A stretch of 60,906 bases of DNA from Tardiphaga sp. (GTDB lineage: Bacteria > Pseudomonadota > Alphaproteobacteria > Rhizobiales > Xanthobacteraceae). This document shows, one piece after another, positions 25,937-34,635 of this stretch. A program made the position numbers and the translations under genes. How positions within the stretch are numbered: position 1 is the stretch's first letter; the number at the start of each line of letters is the position of its first letter. The notes under the pieces were generated by a model. It was not told the origin of the DNA and searched no databases. It saw nothing but the letters and a program-made list of their open reading frames with translations. Location: the NCBI GenBank assembly GCA_030147505.1, contig JASBVG010000034.1, positions 1-60,906 of the forward strand, read 5' to 3'.

Positions 25937-28586
25937 CAACGTGAATTCGCTCAATCTAAATGTCTGGGAGGCCAACTTCACGGCTCAGGACACCCTGATC
26001 CTGACACGCTACCGCCTCTCGCCGGACGCGCAGGAGACCCTTCAGGCCTGGTCACGGGAGAAGTCCAAGCGCCCGGACGACGCCCCGGCGACCTTACGCC
26101 TTGATGGGCTTTCGGAGATCTTAGCCTGGTTCGTACCTGAGATCGCTTTTATGCGGCGCCATCATTGGGACCCCGAGACCCAGAGCAAGCCTCTTTCCTT
26201 CTTTCTGGTAGGCGACGTCGCCGCCAACGATGGACTGCGTCTCCGGGTCCAAGCGGCTATCGGCCTGTGGCTAACCCTGATCTATCCCGACAAGCCTGCT
26301 CCCACGCGCGCAGCGATCGCAGCGACCGCTATGGACGCCGCCAGCTGGAGCAGACTGTCGGTCAACGGCGCGCTTCAGCAGCAGGTAAGCGCCTGTCCGA
26401 GTCCGGCGGACAGTTTGATGTTCGATGCAATCGCGGCGCACGCCCTGTACGCATTGGCCGGACAAGACCTGCGCTTCAAAAGTGGCACGCAGCGCGTGCT
26501 CGTGGCCAAAGCCGCACAAGCGGACGCCTTTACAGGGGTGGAGCTGGTGGCCTTTCCGCCGCGCCAGACCCAGCGAGGCCTTTGGAGTGAAGTCATCACT
26601 CTCTACACGCCCACTTATCCCGAACGTGCGCGACTCCACCTCTTGGCTCGGCCTTCCATCCGCAATTGGGGTTCGGTGAGCCGATGGACGGGTCGCAACG
26701 ATCCGAATCGCGCGCTTGACGTCTTCATGCCCGCAATAGAGATCGCCTCTGGCGACACCTACCGCCACACATCGTTCGACTTTCGTGCCAAGGCCGGCCC
26801 GGCACCAGCTGAAGGCGGATACGGGCCTACCGTTGGCTATTGGCCGCACAAGGACGATCAAAAGGTCTTTGACCTGGTCCGTCGCCTCACCGGCCGGGCC
26901 GCCCTCGCTCCGGATGAGTTGGCCCAACCCGTAGTCGACGAGGACGGCCTATGGGTGCTACCGCGCCTTGGAACCGTGCATGGCGACGACTGGCTGCCTG
27001 GCGGCACCGGTATCTCCTGGCCGGACCGTCACGACATCGGTGAGTCTTTGAACCAGGCCCTTTCCAAAGCAGGCTTTGCGGCGGTTGAGCCGATGACCCG
27101 CGCTCGAGTCGTGATGCCGCTCGACAAGCCGTTCAACAGCAAGGCGGACGATGAGATCTTCGCCGCGCGCCGGCGCGCTGTCCGCATGGCCCTAGAGGCC
27201 GTGGGTGCGCCCACCGCCGAGGTCGATCTCTTCATTTTTCAGCGCCGGGAGGACGCACCCCAACGGCTCGCCGGCGCCCTCCTCGATGAGCTCGGCCCGT
27301 CGGAGGTACAGGAGCCCGGGGTGCTATCGTGGAGCTGCGGGCTCACAATCCGACTACATCCAGTCAACGCCAGCGTTTTGGCTGAGGAAGTCTCTTGGGA
27401 CGAGGCGACGATGGAGGAGGCGAAAGTCCTCAACCCTGCCCAACTGCGCAGCATTCGCGAGTTGAACCGCTCGCAGGCGTTCGACGAAGCCCAAAAGGCG
27501 ATGGCGGCACACGTGGCCGCGGCCCGGGCCGGAACGACTGGAATCGGCTGGGCCATTTTAGAAATGCCCGAGGCACTGAAGGGACGCATCGGCGATCCGT
27601 TTCAGCTTGCCCGACGGGTGCTCGCATGTGCAGATCTTCTGCCCCAGGTCGTCCTGACCTCTGTCGAGGCGCTGTCCGAAAGCACGATGAAAGCCAAATA
27701 TGGATCGGCCCTCAGTGACTGCCTGCGCATGCTGGGCGTTCTGCCTGTGGAGGACCTGCCGCAGGACCTGCAGCCGGCCGCTCTGACCGTCATCCAAAGA
27801 AATGCAGACTTCGTGGCAGGCCAGCAGCGCAAGGGTCACGCCTTCCCGCTTGCCGCCCGCACTAAGGAGGGACACCTAGAGTGTGCAATTCCGGACGAAG
27901 CCGGGACACCACAATGGGCGCCCTATGCGGTCGCCGTCCTGCGGATCCTGAAGGGCGACTATGGCAAGTTCGGTCGAGGCCGTCAGGAAGAGAACCTCGC
28001 CAAGTTCGAGACCTTCTTCACCATGGCGATGGAGGACATCAACCGAGTCGGCCCCGCTCTAGTGATTTGCGAGGGTGAGACCCTGACGCACAAGCTTTCG
28101 GCGCTGGCGAACGGAAGGTTGGTCTTCGACCAGCTGACGATCGCCAATAGAACGCTGACGCCGAACGACCTGCCTAATTTGCGGATGGTTCGCACCAGCC
28201 CCGATCCTAAGCGGCAGCCCTACTATCACCACGACACGAACAACAGCTGGCCGAGCGGTCTCTTCGGCTGGGGCGCGGCGAAGCGCACCTACTACGGTCT
28301 GAAGCAGAAACCGATTACGGTCTCCAATGCGCAGCATTTTGCCGCCCGCGTCTCCAGGCACGCAGAATTGGAAGAGAACGTCCGCCCGCCAAAGGAGAAT
28401 TTAGGCCGGGTCAGTTCGCAGATGGACGAGATCTGCATTGCCTTCCACCAGGAGGGGGATGATCCTCTGACTTTGGCGACTTTGGTCCACCGCCTGCGTG
28501 GTGCGCATGCGCAATACGACGCCGACACTGCTCGTCCTTTCCCCCTGCACGAGCTTCGAAAGCTAGGCGGTGGCGTGACACTCTAG
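25929..28586 (+). CDS. PIWI-RE family protein (Argonaute-related RNase H-fold nuclease)
   Basis: 885 residues; ATG 25929 overlaps the helicase stop by 8 bp. The layout fits pPIWI-RE proteins: an N-terminal alpha/beta module (about 1-380), a MID-like section around 400-560, and a C-terminal RNase H/PIWI-like domain (about 600-885) with strands such as T-G-I-G-W-A-I-L-E-M and A-L-V-I-C-E-G-E, then L-P-N-L-R-M-V-R-T-S, matching the conserved arginine region that gives the family part of its name. Conserved C-terminal features include W-P-S-G-L-F-G-W-G and T-Y-Y-G-L-K-Q-K-P. The known family is thought to bind nucleic-acid guides and cut invading DNA or R-loops. I could not assign the full catalytic acidic set by eye, so nuclease activity is not established. 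Identification rests on operon context plus these motifs. Confidence 0.78.
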   Translation: MASNVNSLNLNVWEANFTAQDTLILTRYRLSPDAQETLQAWSREKSKRPDDAPATLRLDGLSEILAWFVPEIAFMRRHHWDPETQSKPLSFFLVGDVAANDGLRLRVQAAIGLWLTLIYPDKPAPTRAAIAATAMDAASWSRLSVNGALQQQVSACPSPADSLMFDAIAAHALYALAGQDLRFKSGTQRVLVAKAAQADAFTGVELVAFPPRQTQRGLWSEVITLYTPTYPERARLHLLARPSIRNWGSVSRWTGRNDPNRALDVFMPAIEIASGDTYRHTSFDFRAKAGPAPAEGGYGPTVGYWPHKDDQKVFDLVRRLTGRAALAPDELAQPVVDEDGLWVLPRLGTVHGDDWLPGGTGISWPDRHDIGESLNQALSKAGFAAVEPMTRARVVMPLDKPFNSKADDEIFAARRRAVRMALEAVGAPTAEVDLFIFQRREDAPQRLAGALLDELGPSEVQEPGVLSWSCGLTIRLHPVNASVLAEEVSWDEATMEEAKVLNPAQLRSIRELNRSQAFDEAQKAMAAHVAAARAGTTGIGWAILEMPEALKGRIGDPFQLARRVLACADLLPQVVLTSVEALSESTMKAKYGSALSDCLRMLGVLPVEDLPQDLQPAALTVIQRNADFVAGQQRKGHAFPLAARTKEGHLECAIPDEAGTPQWAPYAVAVLRILKGDYGKFGRGRQEENLAKFETFFTMAMEDINRVGPALVICEGETLTHKLSALANGRLVFDQLTIANRTLTPNDLPNLRMVRTSPDPKRQPYYHHDTNNSWPSGLFGWGAAKRTYYGLKQKPITVSNAQHFAARVSRHAELEENVRPPKENLGRVSSQMDEICIAFHQEGDDPLTLATLVHRLRGAHAQYDADTARPFPLHELRKLGGGVTL

Positions 28587-28593
28587 GGCGCCA

Positions 28594-31500
28594 TCAGGTC
28601 GAGGACTCGACCCACCTGACCCTTCCGAGGCTCATATACACCAAGGCACCACGCAGAGCCCCAGTCGCCTCCAGGTATAGCCGCAGCTGGTCCACATGAT
28701 CGGCCAGTTGCTGTGGCCCCGGCGCGATGTCGCTCTTCCAATCGACGACCACCTCAAACGCTCCGTCCTCCGCGTGTGTCGCTGCGTCCACCCTGCCGGC
28801 CATCGGCTGGGCCTCGCCGGCCGCTCCGATGAGAGCGTAGATCGGCAGCTCCGCGCGAAGCCGCGGCCGCAAAGTCGCGACATCGGGGAGAGCGAGTGTA
28901 CGAAGCACGGTCTGAGCGAGCTCGGCGACATCCTCGAGGCTCTCGTCGATCTCGCCCGGAGCAAGGAGCTGCGCGGTCAGCTCACGCGCCCGCCCGGCGA
29001 GCGCGCTAGCCTCTTCAGCCAAATCCTCCTCGAGGATTTCCTCCATTAGCTTGTGCAACACGAGGCCCCTCAGCCGCCCGCCGGTGGTGATCCATGCCTC
29101 TTCCTCCTCGTCGAGGGAGTCCGACACGACTTCCACCCTCTGGGCGCGGTCGGCATCGTGGTCGCTAGGCCGCAGCCAGGTGATGAGCGGACTCGCCGCG
29201 GCGATGCGTTCGGCCTCCGCTGCGAAGGTCGCAGCGTCCTGACCGTTAACGGGTGGATCGTCCGGTGCGGGTGGGTTTCCGGCAAAGGCGCCCAGATCGA
29301 TCTCCGGCAGACCGGCAGTGCCGAGCTCGAGCACACGCGCCCAGGACCGCGCATTCGCATCCGGATGATGCGGCAAGATCAAGAAATCCCGGGCGCGCGT
29401 GCACGCCACATACCAGAGCCGCACCTTTTCGCGCTGCTGGCTTTCTGTGTCCTGTCGGACCGTCTCGGCGAGTTCCGGGGCTGCGATGTCGCCCACAAGC
29501 CAGTGGAGCGTACCACGATCCGGATGGCGGACGAACCGCTCAGGCGAGCGCAGTTGGACAACGCCGTTGATGGGGATCACGACCGGCCACTCGAGGCCCT
29601 TGGCGCTGTGCATAGTAACAATGGAAATGGCGTCACCATCGACTTCGCCCCAGCCCTCCGGCGCTTCGCGTTTGTCCCGCCAGTCCGCGTGAAGGTCCGC
29701 GGCAAACCGCCGAAGTCCGCGGACCCCGTAGCGGGCCGCACGCTCGAGGATAACATCGATATTGGCGGTGGCCGCCGCCGCGTGACGTGGATCGTCGCGC
29801 AGAGAAAGCGTGACGCGCACGGCCAGCCGCTCGATCGCCTCACCGAGGAGCTGTGCGGGACTGGTAAACCGCGCGCGACGGCGCAGCGCCACGAGCTCAG
29901 CCACCACCGCACGCGCCTCCGGATTTGCGATATCGTCGAGCGGGGTGGCCACCGTAAAGGCGCCCGGTCGCCCGTCCCGCTTAGGCAGAGCTGCCGTGAC
30001 GTCAAGCAAGACCTGATCGGTGAAGCCGACCAGTGGGCCTCGCATCAAGGCGCCGAAGGCGGCAGTGTCCTTGGCGTCAGCCAGCACCCGCACCAGGGCA
30101 ATGACATCCTGAGTCTCCTGGCGACGATAGAGTCCCTTGCCCGCTTGGGAGGTGATGGGAAGTCCAACCCGGCGCAGCGCGCGTTCGAACAGCCATAGGC
30201 TGTTGCTGGTCGGCGCAAGCAAAGCGATATCGCGCGCCGCCACCGGCCGAATGCGGCCCTCGGCATCCCGCAGGAGCCGCGCGCCCACCAGCTTCGCGCA
30301 GACTGCCGCGACCGCGTCGGCTTCTTCGATCTGCAGGACCTCGCGTTTGGAAGCAGGAGGCGCCCCGATCGTCAGACGAGTAGCGCTCGGTCGCGCTGGA
30401 TCGTCTCGGCGGGTGGCTTCCAGCTCGACATAACCAGGCTGCGACGCCGCGTTGAGTGCTCCGCGGAAGGCGCCGTTGACATAAGTCAGTACGCCCTCGC
30501 GTGAGCGGAAATTAGCGCTTATCTGGACGACGTTGTCGGGCCACGTGCGCACGATCAGCGCCTTCGCGAGCTCGTAGTTGGCGATGTGAGCGCCGCGGAA
30601 CTGGAAGATCGCCTGCTTCGGGTCGCCCACCAGAAAGAGAGCGCCGGCGCGGGGCGCGAGTTCTGTCCATTCATCCGCCGGCTCGGCCGCCGCAATCCGG
30701 AAGATGATGTCGCACTGCCCCGGATCGGTGTCCTGGAATTCATCCACGAGCAGGTAGCAATAGCACGTCGCCAAATGCTGCCGAACCGGTTCGTGGGTGC
30801 GCAACAGGCGCCGGGTGCGGATTAGAAGATCGTCGAAATCGAGGAGCGCTGCCCGTCGTTTGTAGGCCTCATAGTCGGCCAGCACCTCGTCCAGCTCCGG
30901 GAACAGGGCGGCGAAAACGCCGCTGCCGATGCCGCCCATCATCTGCCGATAGGCAGCTTCGGTCTCCTCATAGGCCGTCACCAACTGGAGATGCTCGGCT
31001 GCAGCGTTTGGCCCCGGCTTCCCAAGATGTCGGGGGCGCTGGAGGTCGAAGGAGTCCTTGGCCATACAGCTCAGCTGCGGCGGATGGGCAAGTCGCCACA
31101 GATGGGCGAAGTCCGGAGTGACGGCGAAGCCGTCCCGGAAGTGAATATCCAGCGCCTCCAGATTCTCCAGGACAACCGTGTTGCGATTGTCAGGGGGCGC
31201 AGCGGCCACGGCCCGTCTGAACGTGTCCACGGCGGTGCTGAACACGAGATCCGGCCGACCGGTCAGGTCCCCCAAGGGCGCCGTCGCGTCACGGTGTTTG
31301 CGACGGAAGTCGGCCATCTGCCGCAAGGTTTTGGTGGACTTGCGTGGATCGCGCTGCGCCAGGATTGCGATCGGATCCTCCGCCCGCCCGCTGTCGCCAA
31401 GCCGACGGCCGAGCCAAGCCTCAAACACCTGTCCGAACGCCAGGTCTTCCCCATCCCGGTCCAAGACGTCCGCACCGGGGTCGACGTCGGCCTCGACGGC

Positions 31501-31881
31501 GTAGCGACGCAGAATTTCCTGGCAAAAACCGTGGATGGTCGTGGTCGTCAGGCCGTCGAGTCCCGCTGACGCCGCCTCCAGCGCCCGACGCTGGTCGTCG
31601 GTGAGGCCCGCTGGGAGAACCGCTTGCAGCGGACGCGGAATTTTCTTCGCCAAGAGCTCGTCGATAGTCTCGCGCACCCGACCGGCAAGCTCGTCGGCCG
31701 CGAGCCGCGTGAAGGTGATGGCGGCAATGGACGCCGGCGGCACGCCGCTCGCCAGCAGCAGTGCGATGCGCCCGGCCAGCAGCGAAGTCTTGCCCGTGCC
31801 CGCGGCCGCCTCGACCAGTAGAGTCGAGCCGAAGTCCGACAAGGCCCGCACACGGGCGGCGGCGTCGCGAAGCTCCGTCAT
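28594..31881 (-). CDS. AddA-like helicase-nuclease (UvrD helicase plus PD-(D/E)XK)
   Basis: 1095 residues from ATG 31881, chosen because it overlaps the stop of the AddB-like gene (ATGA); an earlier in-frame start would only run into that gene. Superfamily 1 motifs: Walker A E-A-A-A-G-T-G-K-T-S-L-L near 25-35, motif II L-V-D-E-F-Q-D-T-D, motif IV-like S-A-N-F-R-S, motif V T-M-H-S-A-K-G-L-E-W-P-V-V and motif VI L-W-Y-V-A-C-T-R-A-R. The C-terminus is a RecB/AddA-type nuclease: G-R-V-D-A-A near 1020, V-V-V-D-W-K-S-D near 1043, then Q-L-R-L-Y-L-E. With its partner it forms an AddAB-like enzyme that resects DNA ends. It ends 7 bp from the convergent PIWI-RE stop. It is probably not the housekeeping addA, since it sits inside an island. 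Confidence 0.85.
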   Translation of the reverse strand: MTELRDAAARVRALSDFGSTLLVEAAAGTGKTSLLAGRIALLLASGVPPASIAAITFTRLAADELAGRVRETIDELLAKKIPRPLQAVLPAGLTDDQRRALEAASAGLDGLTTTTIHGFCQEILRRYAVEADVDPGADVLDRDGEDLAFGQVFEAWLGRRLGDSGRAEDPIAILAQRDPRKSTKTLRQMADFRRKHRDATAPLGDLTGRPDLVFSTAVDTFRRAVAAAPPDNRNTVVLENLEALDIHFRDGFAVTPDFAHLWRLAHPPQLSCMAKDSFDLQRPRHLGKPGPNAAAEHLQLVTAYEETEAAYRQMMGGIGSGVFAALFPELDEVLADYEAYKRRAALLDFDDLLIRTRRLLRTHEPVRQHLATCYCYLLVDEFQDTDPGQCDIIFRIAAAEPADEWTELAPRAGALFLVGDPKQAIFQFRGAHIANYELAKALIVRTWPDNVVQISANFRSREGVLTYVNGAFRGALNAASQPGYVELEATRRDDPARPSATRLTIGAPPASKREVLQIEEADAVAAVCAKLVGARLLRDAEGRIRPVAARDIALLAPTSNSLWLFERALRRVGLPITSQAGKGLYRRQETQDVIALVRVLADAKDTAAFGALMRGPLVGFTDQVLLDVTAALPKRDGRPGAFTVATPLDDIANPEARAVVAELVALRRRARFTSPAQLLGEAIERLAVRVTLSLRDDPRHAAAATANIDVILERAARYGVRGLRRFAADLHADWRDKREAPEGWGEVDGDAISIVTMHSAKGLEWPVVIPINGVVQLRSPERFVRHPDRGTLHWLVGDIAAPELAETVRQDTESQQREKVRLWYVACTRARDFLILPHHPDANARSWARVLELGTAGLPEIDLGAFAGNPPAPDDPPVNGQDAATFAAEAERIAAASPLITWLRPSDHDADRAQRVEVVSDSLDEEEEAWITTGGRLRGLVLHKLMEEILEEDLAEEASALAGRARELTAQLLAPGEIDESLEDVAELAQTVLRTLALPDVATLRPRLRAELPIYALIGAAGEAQPMAGRVDAATHAEDGAFEVVVDWKSDIAPGPQQLADHVDQLRLYLEATGALRGALVYMSLGRVRWVESST

Positions 31882-34532
31882 CGCGCCCGCCACACTGCGG
31901 CGAAGTCGCCGAAAGCGCGACGGAAGGCCGCGTCCTTGATCCTGGTGAAGGGCTCCCCGATCGCTGGCAGGGCGATACGCAGCTCGTTCCAATCCTCCCA
32001 GGGATCGGTCGGGCCTGGCAAACTGGTCCCCGCCCGAGCGAGAGCCACACCCGAGTTGAGATGCTGGACAGCGGCAGTAACGGCCTGGTCCAGATCTTCG
32101 CCCCGAAGCGGGTAAGGCTGCGGGGCCTCCTCCGTCAAGAAGACCAGCCGCGCCTGGATCTGGGTCTCTGGCCGATGATGCGCCACGGCGACAGCGTACA
32201 ATACACGCTGCAGCTCGGCACCGCCTCCGAGCCGCAGATCTTGGGGCGTCTTGGGGACCGCTCCCGTCTTGTAATCGGTGACCCGGGCTCGCCGGTCGCC
32301 GGCGTCGAGCTCGAGGCGATCAATGGCGCCGCGGATCGTGAGCGGCGTGCCAGGAACCGGAACGATGTCACGCGGATCCCAAGGCGCCCTCGGGTCCGCC
32401 GCGGCGCCGTCGGGGTCCCCGAACCGCACTTCTGTCCAGCTGCGCGTGCCCGCCTCGAAGCTCGGATCCAGCTGTAGGGCGCGCAGCGCCACCGTCCGAG
32501 CCCGGTCGAGGGTGTAGCGCCACAGCAGCGGCGGCGGCGACGGCCGTTCGAGCGGCCACTCGACAAGGACCGCGTCGCGGGCGGTGTCCAGGGCGGCTTC
32601 GACCTCTTCCGCGGACGCCCGGCCGAAGCCGGGTCCTTGCTCGAGAACATTCACTGTCCGCTGGAGCAACCAGTGAACCAAGTCGCCAAAGGCGCGTGGG
32701 TCCAGGTCAAACGCTTGGTCGGTGACAACGGTTTCCCGCCAGCCGAGAGCGTAGCGCCACACAAATCCCTGCGGGTCGCGCAGCAGTCGCCGCAAAGAGG
32801 TTGCCGACTGCGGTTGCTCCAACGCGCGGATGACCACCGGGTGGTCGGCTTGAATGATCCCGTCGTGCGCACCAGCTTCCGCTGACCGGCGGGCCTGCCA
32901 GCATACGGTGGCGCGGGCGATGCGTGGGCTCTGCCGAGCCTCCTCAGGTCGAGCGGCCAGCCGGTCCGCCGCGCTGAACGCATGCTCTGGAATACGCTGA
33001 CGAGCCAGCCGAACCGGTGTCAGGTTCGCGGGTAACAGCGGGCTTGGCGTCTGCAGACCTCCGCGGGCATTGCGCCGACTATAGGAGAGAGAAAGGTTCT
33101 CGGCGTGGCGCACGATCAAGGCGAATGACCGCCGATCGGCTTGGGGACGTGTCGGCGCTTGATCGTCGTCCAGGGAGAAGATGTGGTCAGGCAGAAGCGG
33201 ATCGGAGGAAACGCCTCGGGGCCAACCTCCCGCAGTGAGACCAATCAGCCACACGAAGCGTCGCGGCGCGCCCGCCAGATGCGCGGCCGGGCACCAGACA
33301 ACGCTATTGCCCGGGTCCGTGCCGTCGGGGATCCGCAATTCCATCAGCGAGAAGGCGAGCGCTTCCGCCGGGCCGGCGCGCAGGGCGGCGCTCCAGACAC
33401 GCGCCGCGGAGGCCGGCAATAGCCTTTGTCCGGCCTCTTCAGCTGCGGCCCATCCTCTGCTTATCAGTTCCAGGGCCGGCAGGAGCGAGAGCGCCGGCCC
33501 CGCGCCATCGGTCCGCTGTCCCTGAGCCAGTTCGAGCGCGCGTCGCCAATGGACCAAGTCGTTAAGATGGACTTGGGCCTGGACTCCAGCCAACGGATGC
33601 TCAGGAAGTGCTGCCAAGGCGGTACAGCGCCCCGCGCTATGGGCCAGCCAGCGCCGCACTCGCTCCTGCGAGAGTCCTTGTCCTAAGAGCTCGGCCAGAG
33701 CCGCGCATGCTTGCCCATCGACCGTCGAAAGGATCGGCGTTCCGTGGGAGAAATGGACGGGCAACTCGGCGCTCGCCACCAGAGTCTGCATGGATTCGTC
33801 CCAAGCACCGGGGGCGGCCGTGGCGATCGCGATCTCCTCGGGCTTGGCCCTGCCAGTTGCGATCAGTTCGCGCGCCCATCGCAAGGCCTCGACCACTTCC
33901 GAATGGGGATCGGCACAGACCCAGGCGGCCATGGCGGACGGCGCGCCGCTCATCTCTTCAGCAGGGAGCTTCATCACGCTCGTCACCCCGCCGACGGCCG
34001 CAACGAGACTGCGCCAGACCGGAGCGACCCAGGCGATATGCTCGACAGCGACGGGCCCGAGCAGCTCGGCGGCAAGGTGGACCCGCGCTTTGGCAGCCAC
34101 CGCCAGGTCGGGTGGTGTGAGGACGCCAGGCCCGAGCCGCGTCCTGACCCTGCGGTCGATGAGGGCGAGGTCTAAAACCCGCGGCTCCGGGCTCACCGAA
34201 GCTAAATCGACCCCAGCGAACCACAGCCGCTCGAAGGTCCGCACCAGGGCGCGCACTGTCCCGGGTAGATTCTGCAGCGGCGTCAGCTCTGCGAACCCGC
34301 CTTCGGCAAGTGCAGCAGCTAGCGCGGGCTCCAGCTCTTCTCGTTGAGCGGGGCGCACAAACCCTCCCGCCAACCGAGCGGCCAATTGCGGAAGGGTCAT
34401 GATCTGAAGGCCGACCACGCCGGCACGCGCGGCTTTTAGCCGAGCCATGCGCAGGGCGAGCGGACCGTCTACAACAACGGTCCGGAAAAGTTCAGATCGC
34501 GCTTGTGCCCTCAGAATGGCAGCAGCCATCAA
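31878..34532 (-). CDS. AddB-like PD-(D/E)XK nuclease
   Basis: 884 residues. The N-terminal three quarters resemble the inactive helicase half of AddB (V-V-D-G-P-L-A-L-R-M-A-R-L near the start and L-I-G-L-T-A-G-G-W-P-R near the middle), without an intact Walker A. The C-terminal nuclease domain has I-R-G-A-I-D-R-L-E-L, then R-V-T-D-Y-K-T-G near 749, then E-L-Q-R-V-L-Y-A-V-A: the complete G-x-x-D-R / D-Y-K-T-G / Q-x-x-x-Y signature. The four cysteines that hold the Fe-S cluster in classical AddB nuclease domains are not visible around it. The gene is coupled to the AddA-like gene by ATGA. Likely role: second nuclease strand of an end-resection complex linked to defence. Confidence 0.8.
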   Translation of the reverse strand: MMAAAILRAQARSELFRTVVVDGPLALRMARLKAARAGVVGLQIMTLPQLAARLAGGFVRPAQREELEPALAAALAEGGFAELTPLQNLPGTVRALVRTFERLWFAGVDLASVSPEPRVLDLALIDRRVRTRLGPGVLTPPDLAVAAKARVHLAAELLGPVAVEHIAWVAPVWRSLVAAVGGVTSVMKLPAEEMSGAPSAMAAWVCADPHSEVVEALRWARELIATGRAKPEEIAIATAAPGAWDESMQTLVASAELPVHFSHGTPILSTVDGQACAALAELLGQGLSQERVRRWLAHSAGRCTALAALPEHPLAGVQAQVHLNDLVHWRRALELAQGQRTDGAGPALSLLPALELISRGWAAAEEAGQRLLPASAARVWSAALRAGPAEALAFSLMELRIPDGTDPGNSVVWCPAAHLAGAPRRFVWLIGLTAGGWPRGVSSDPLLPDHIFSLDDDQAPTRPQADRRSFALIVRHAENLSLSYSRRNARGGLQTPSPLLPANLTPVRLARQRIPEHAFSAADRLAARPEEARQSPRIARATVCWQARRSAEAGAHDGIIQADHPVVIRALEQPQSATSLRRLLRDPQGFVWRYALGWRETVVTDQAFDLDPRAFGDLVHWLLQRTVNVLEQGPGFGRASAEEVEAALDTARDAVLVEWPLERPSPPPLLWRYTLDRARTVALRALQLDPSFEAGTRSWTEVRFGDPDGAAADPRAPWDPRDIVPVPGTPLTIRGAIDRLELDAGDRRARVTDYKTGAVPKTPQDLRLGGGAELQRVLYAVAVAHHRPETQIQARLVFLTEEAPQPYPLRGEDLDQAVTAAVQHLNSGVALARAGTSLPGPTDPWEDWNELRIALPAIGEPFTRIKDAAFRRAFGDFAAVWRAR

Positions 34533-34635
34533 TATTCCTCATCCATTATCGCAGGTCACCGCTGTCCTCTTTCCAACCACCACTCCATCAAGTGCGGCCG
34601 GGAACGGAATCGCGGAGCAACGCTTCGGCGATGGA

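Noticed and set aside
29053..30198. Plus-strand open frame opposite the AddA-like gene
   Set aside because: Reverse-strand shadow of a helicase with complete motifs; no promoter or ribosome site.
28594..34532. Housekeeping addAB
   Set aside because: The pair lies inside an element that interrupts radC and lacks expected AddB features, so it is more likely an island-specific version; the chromosomal addAB should be elsewhere.
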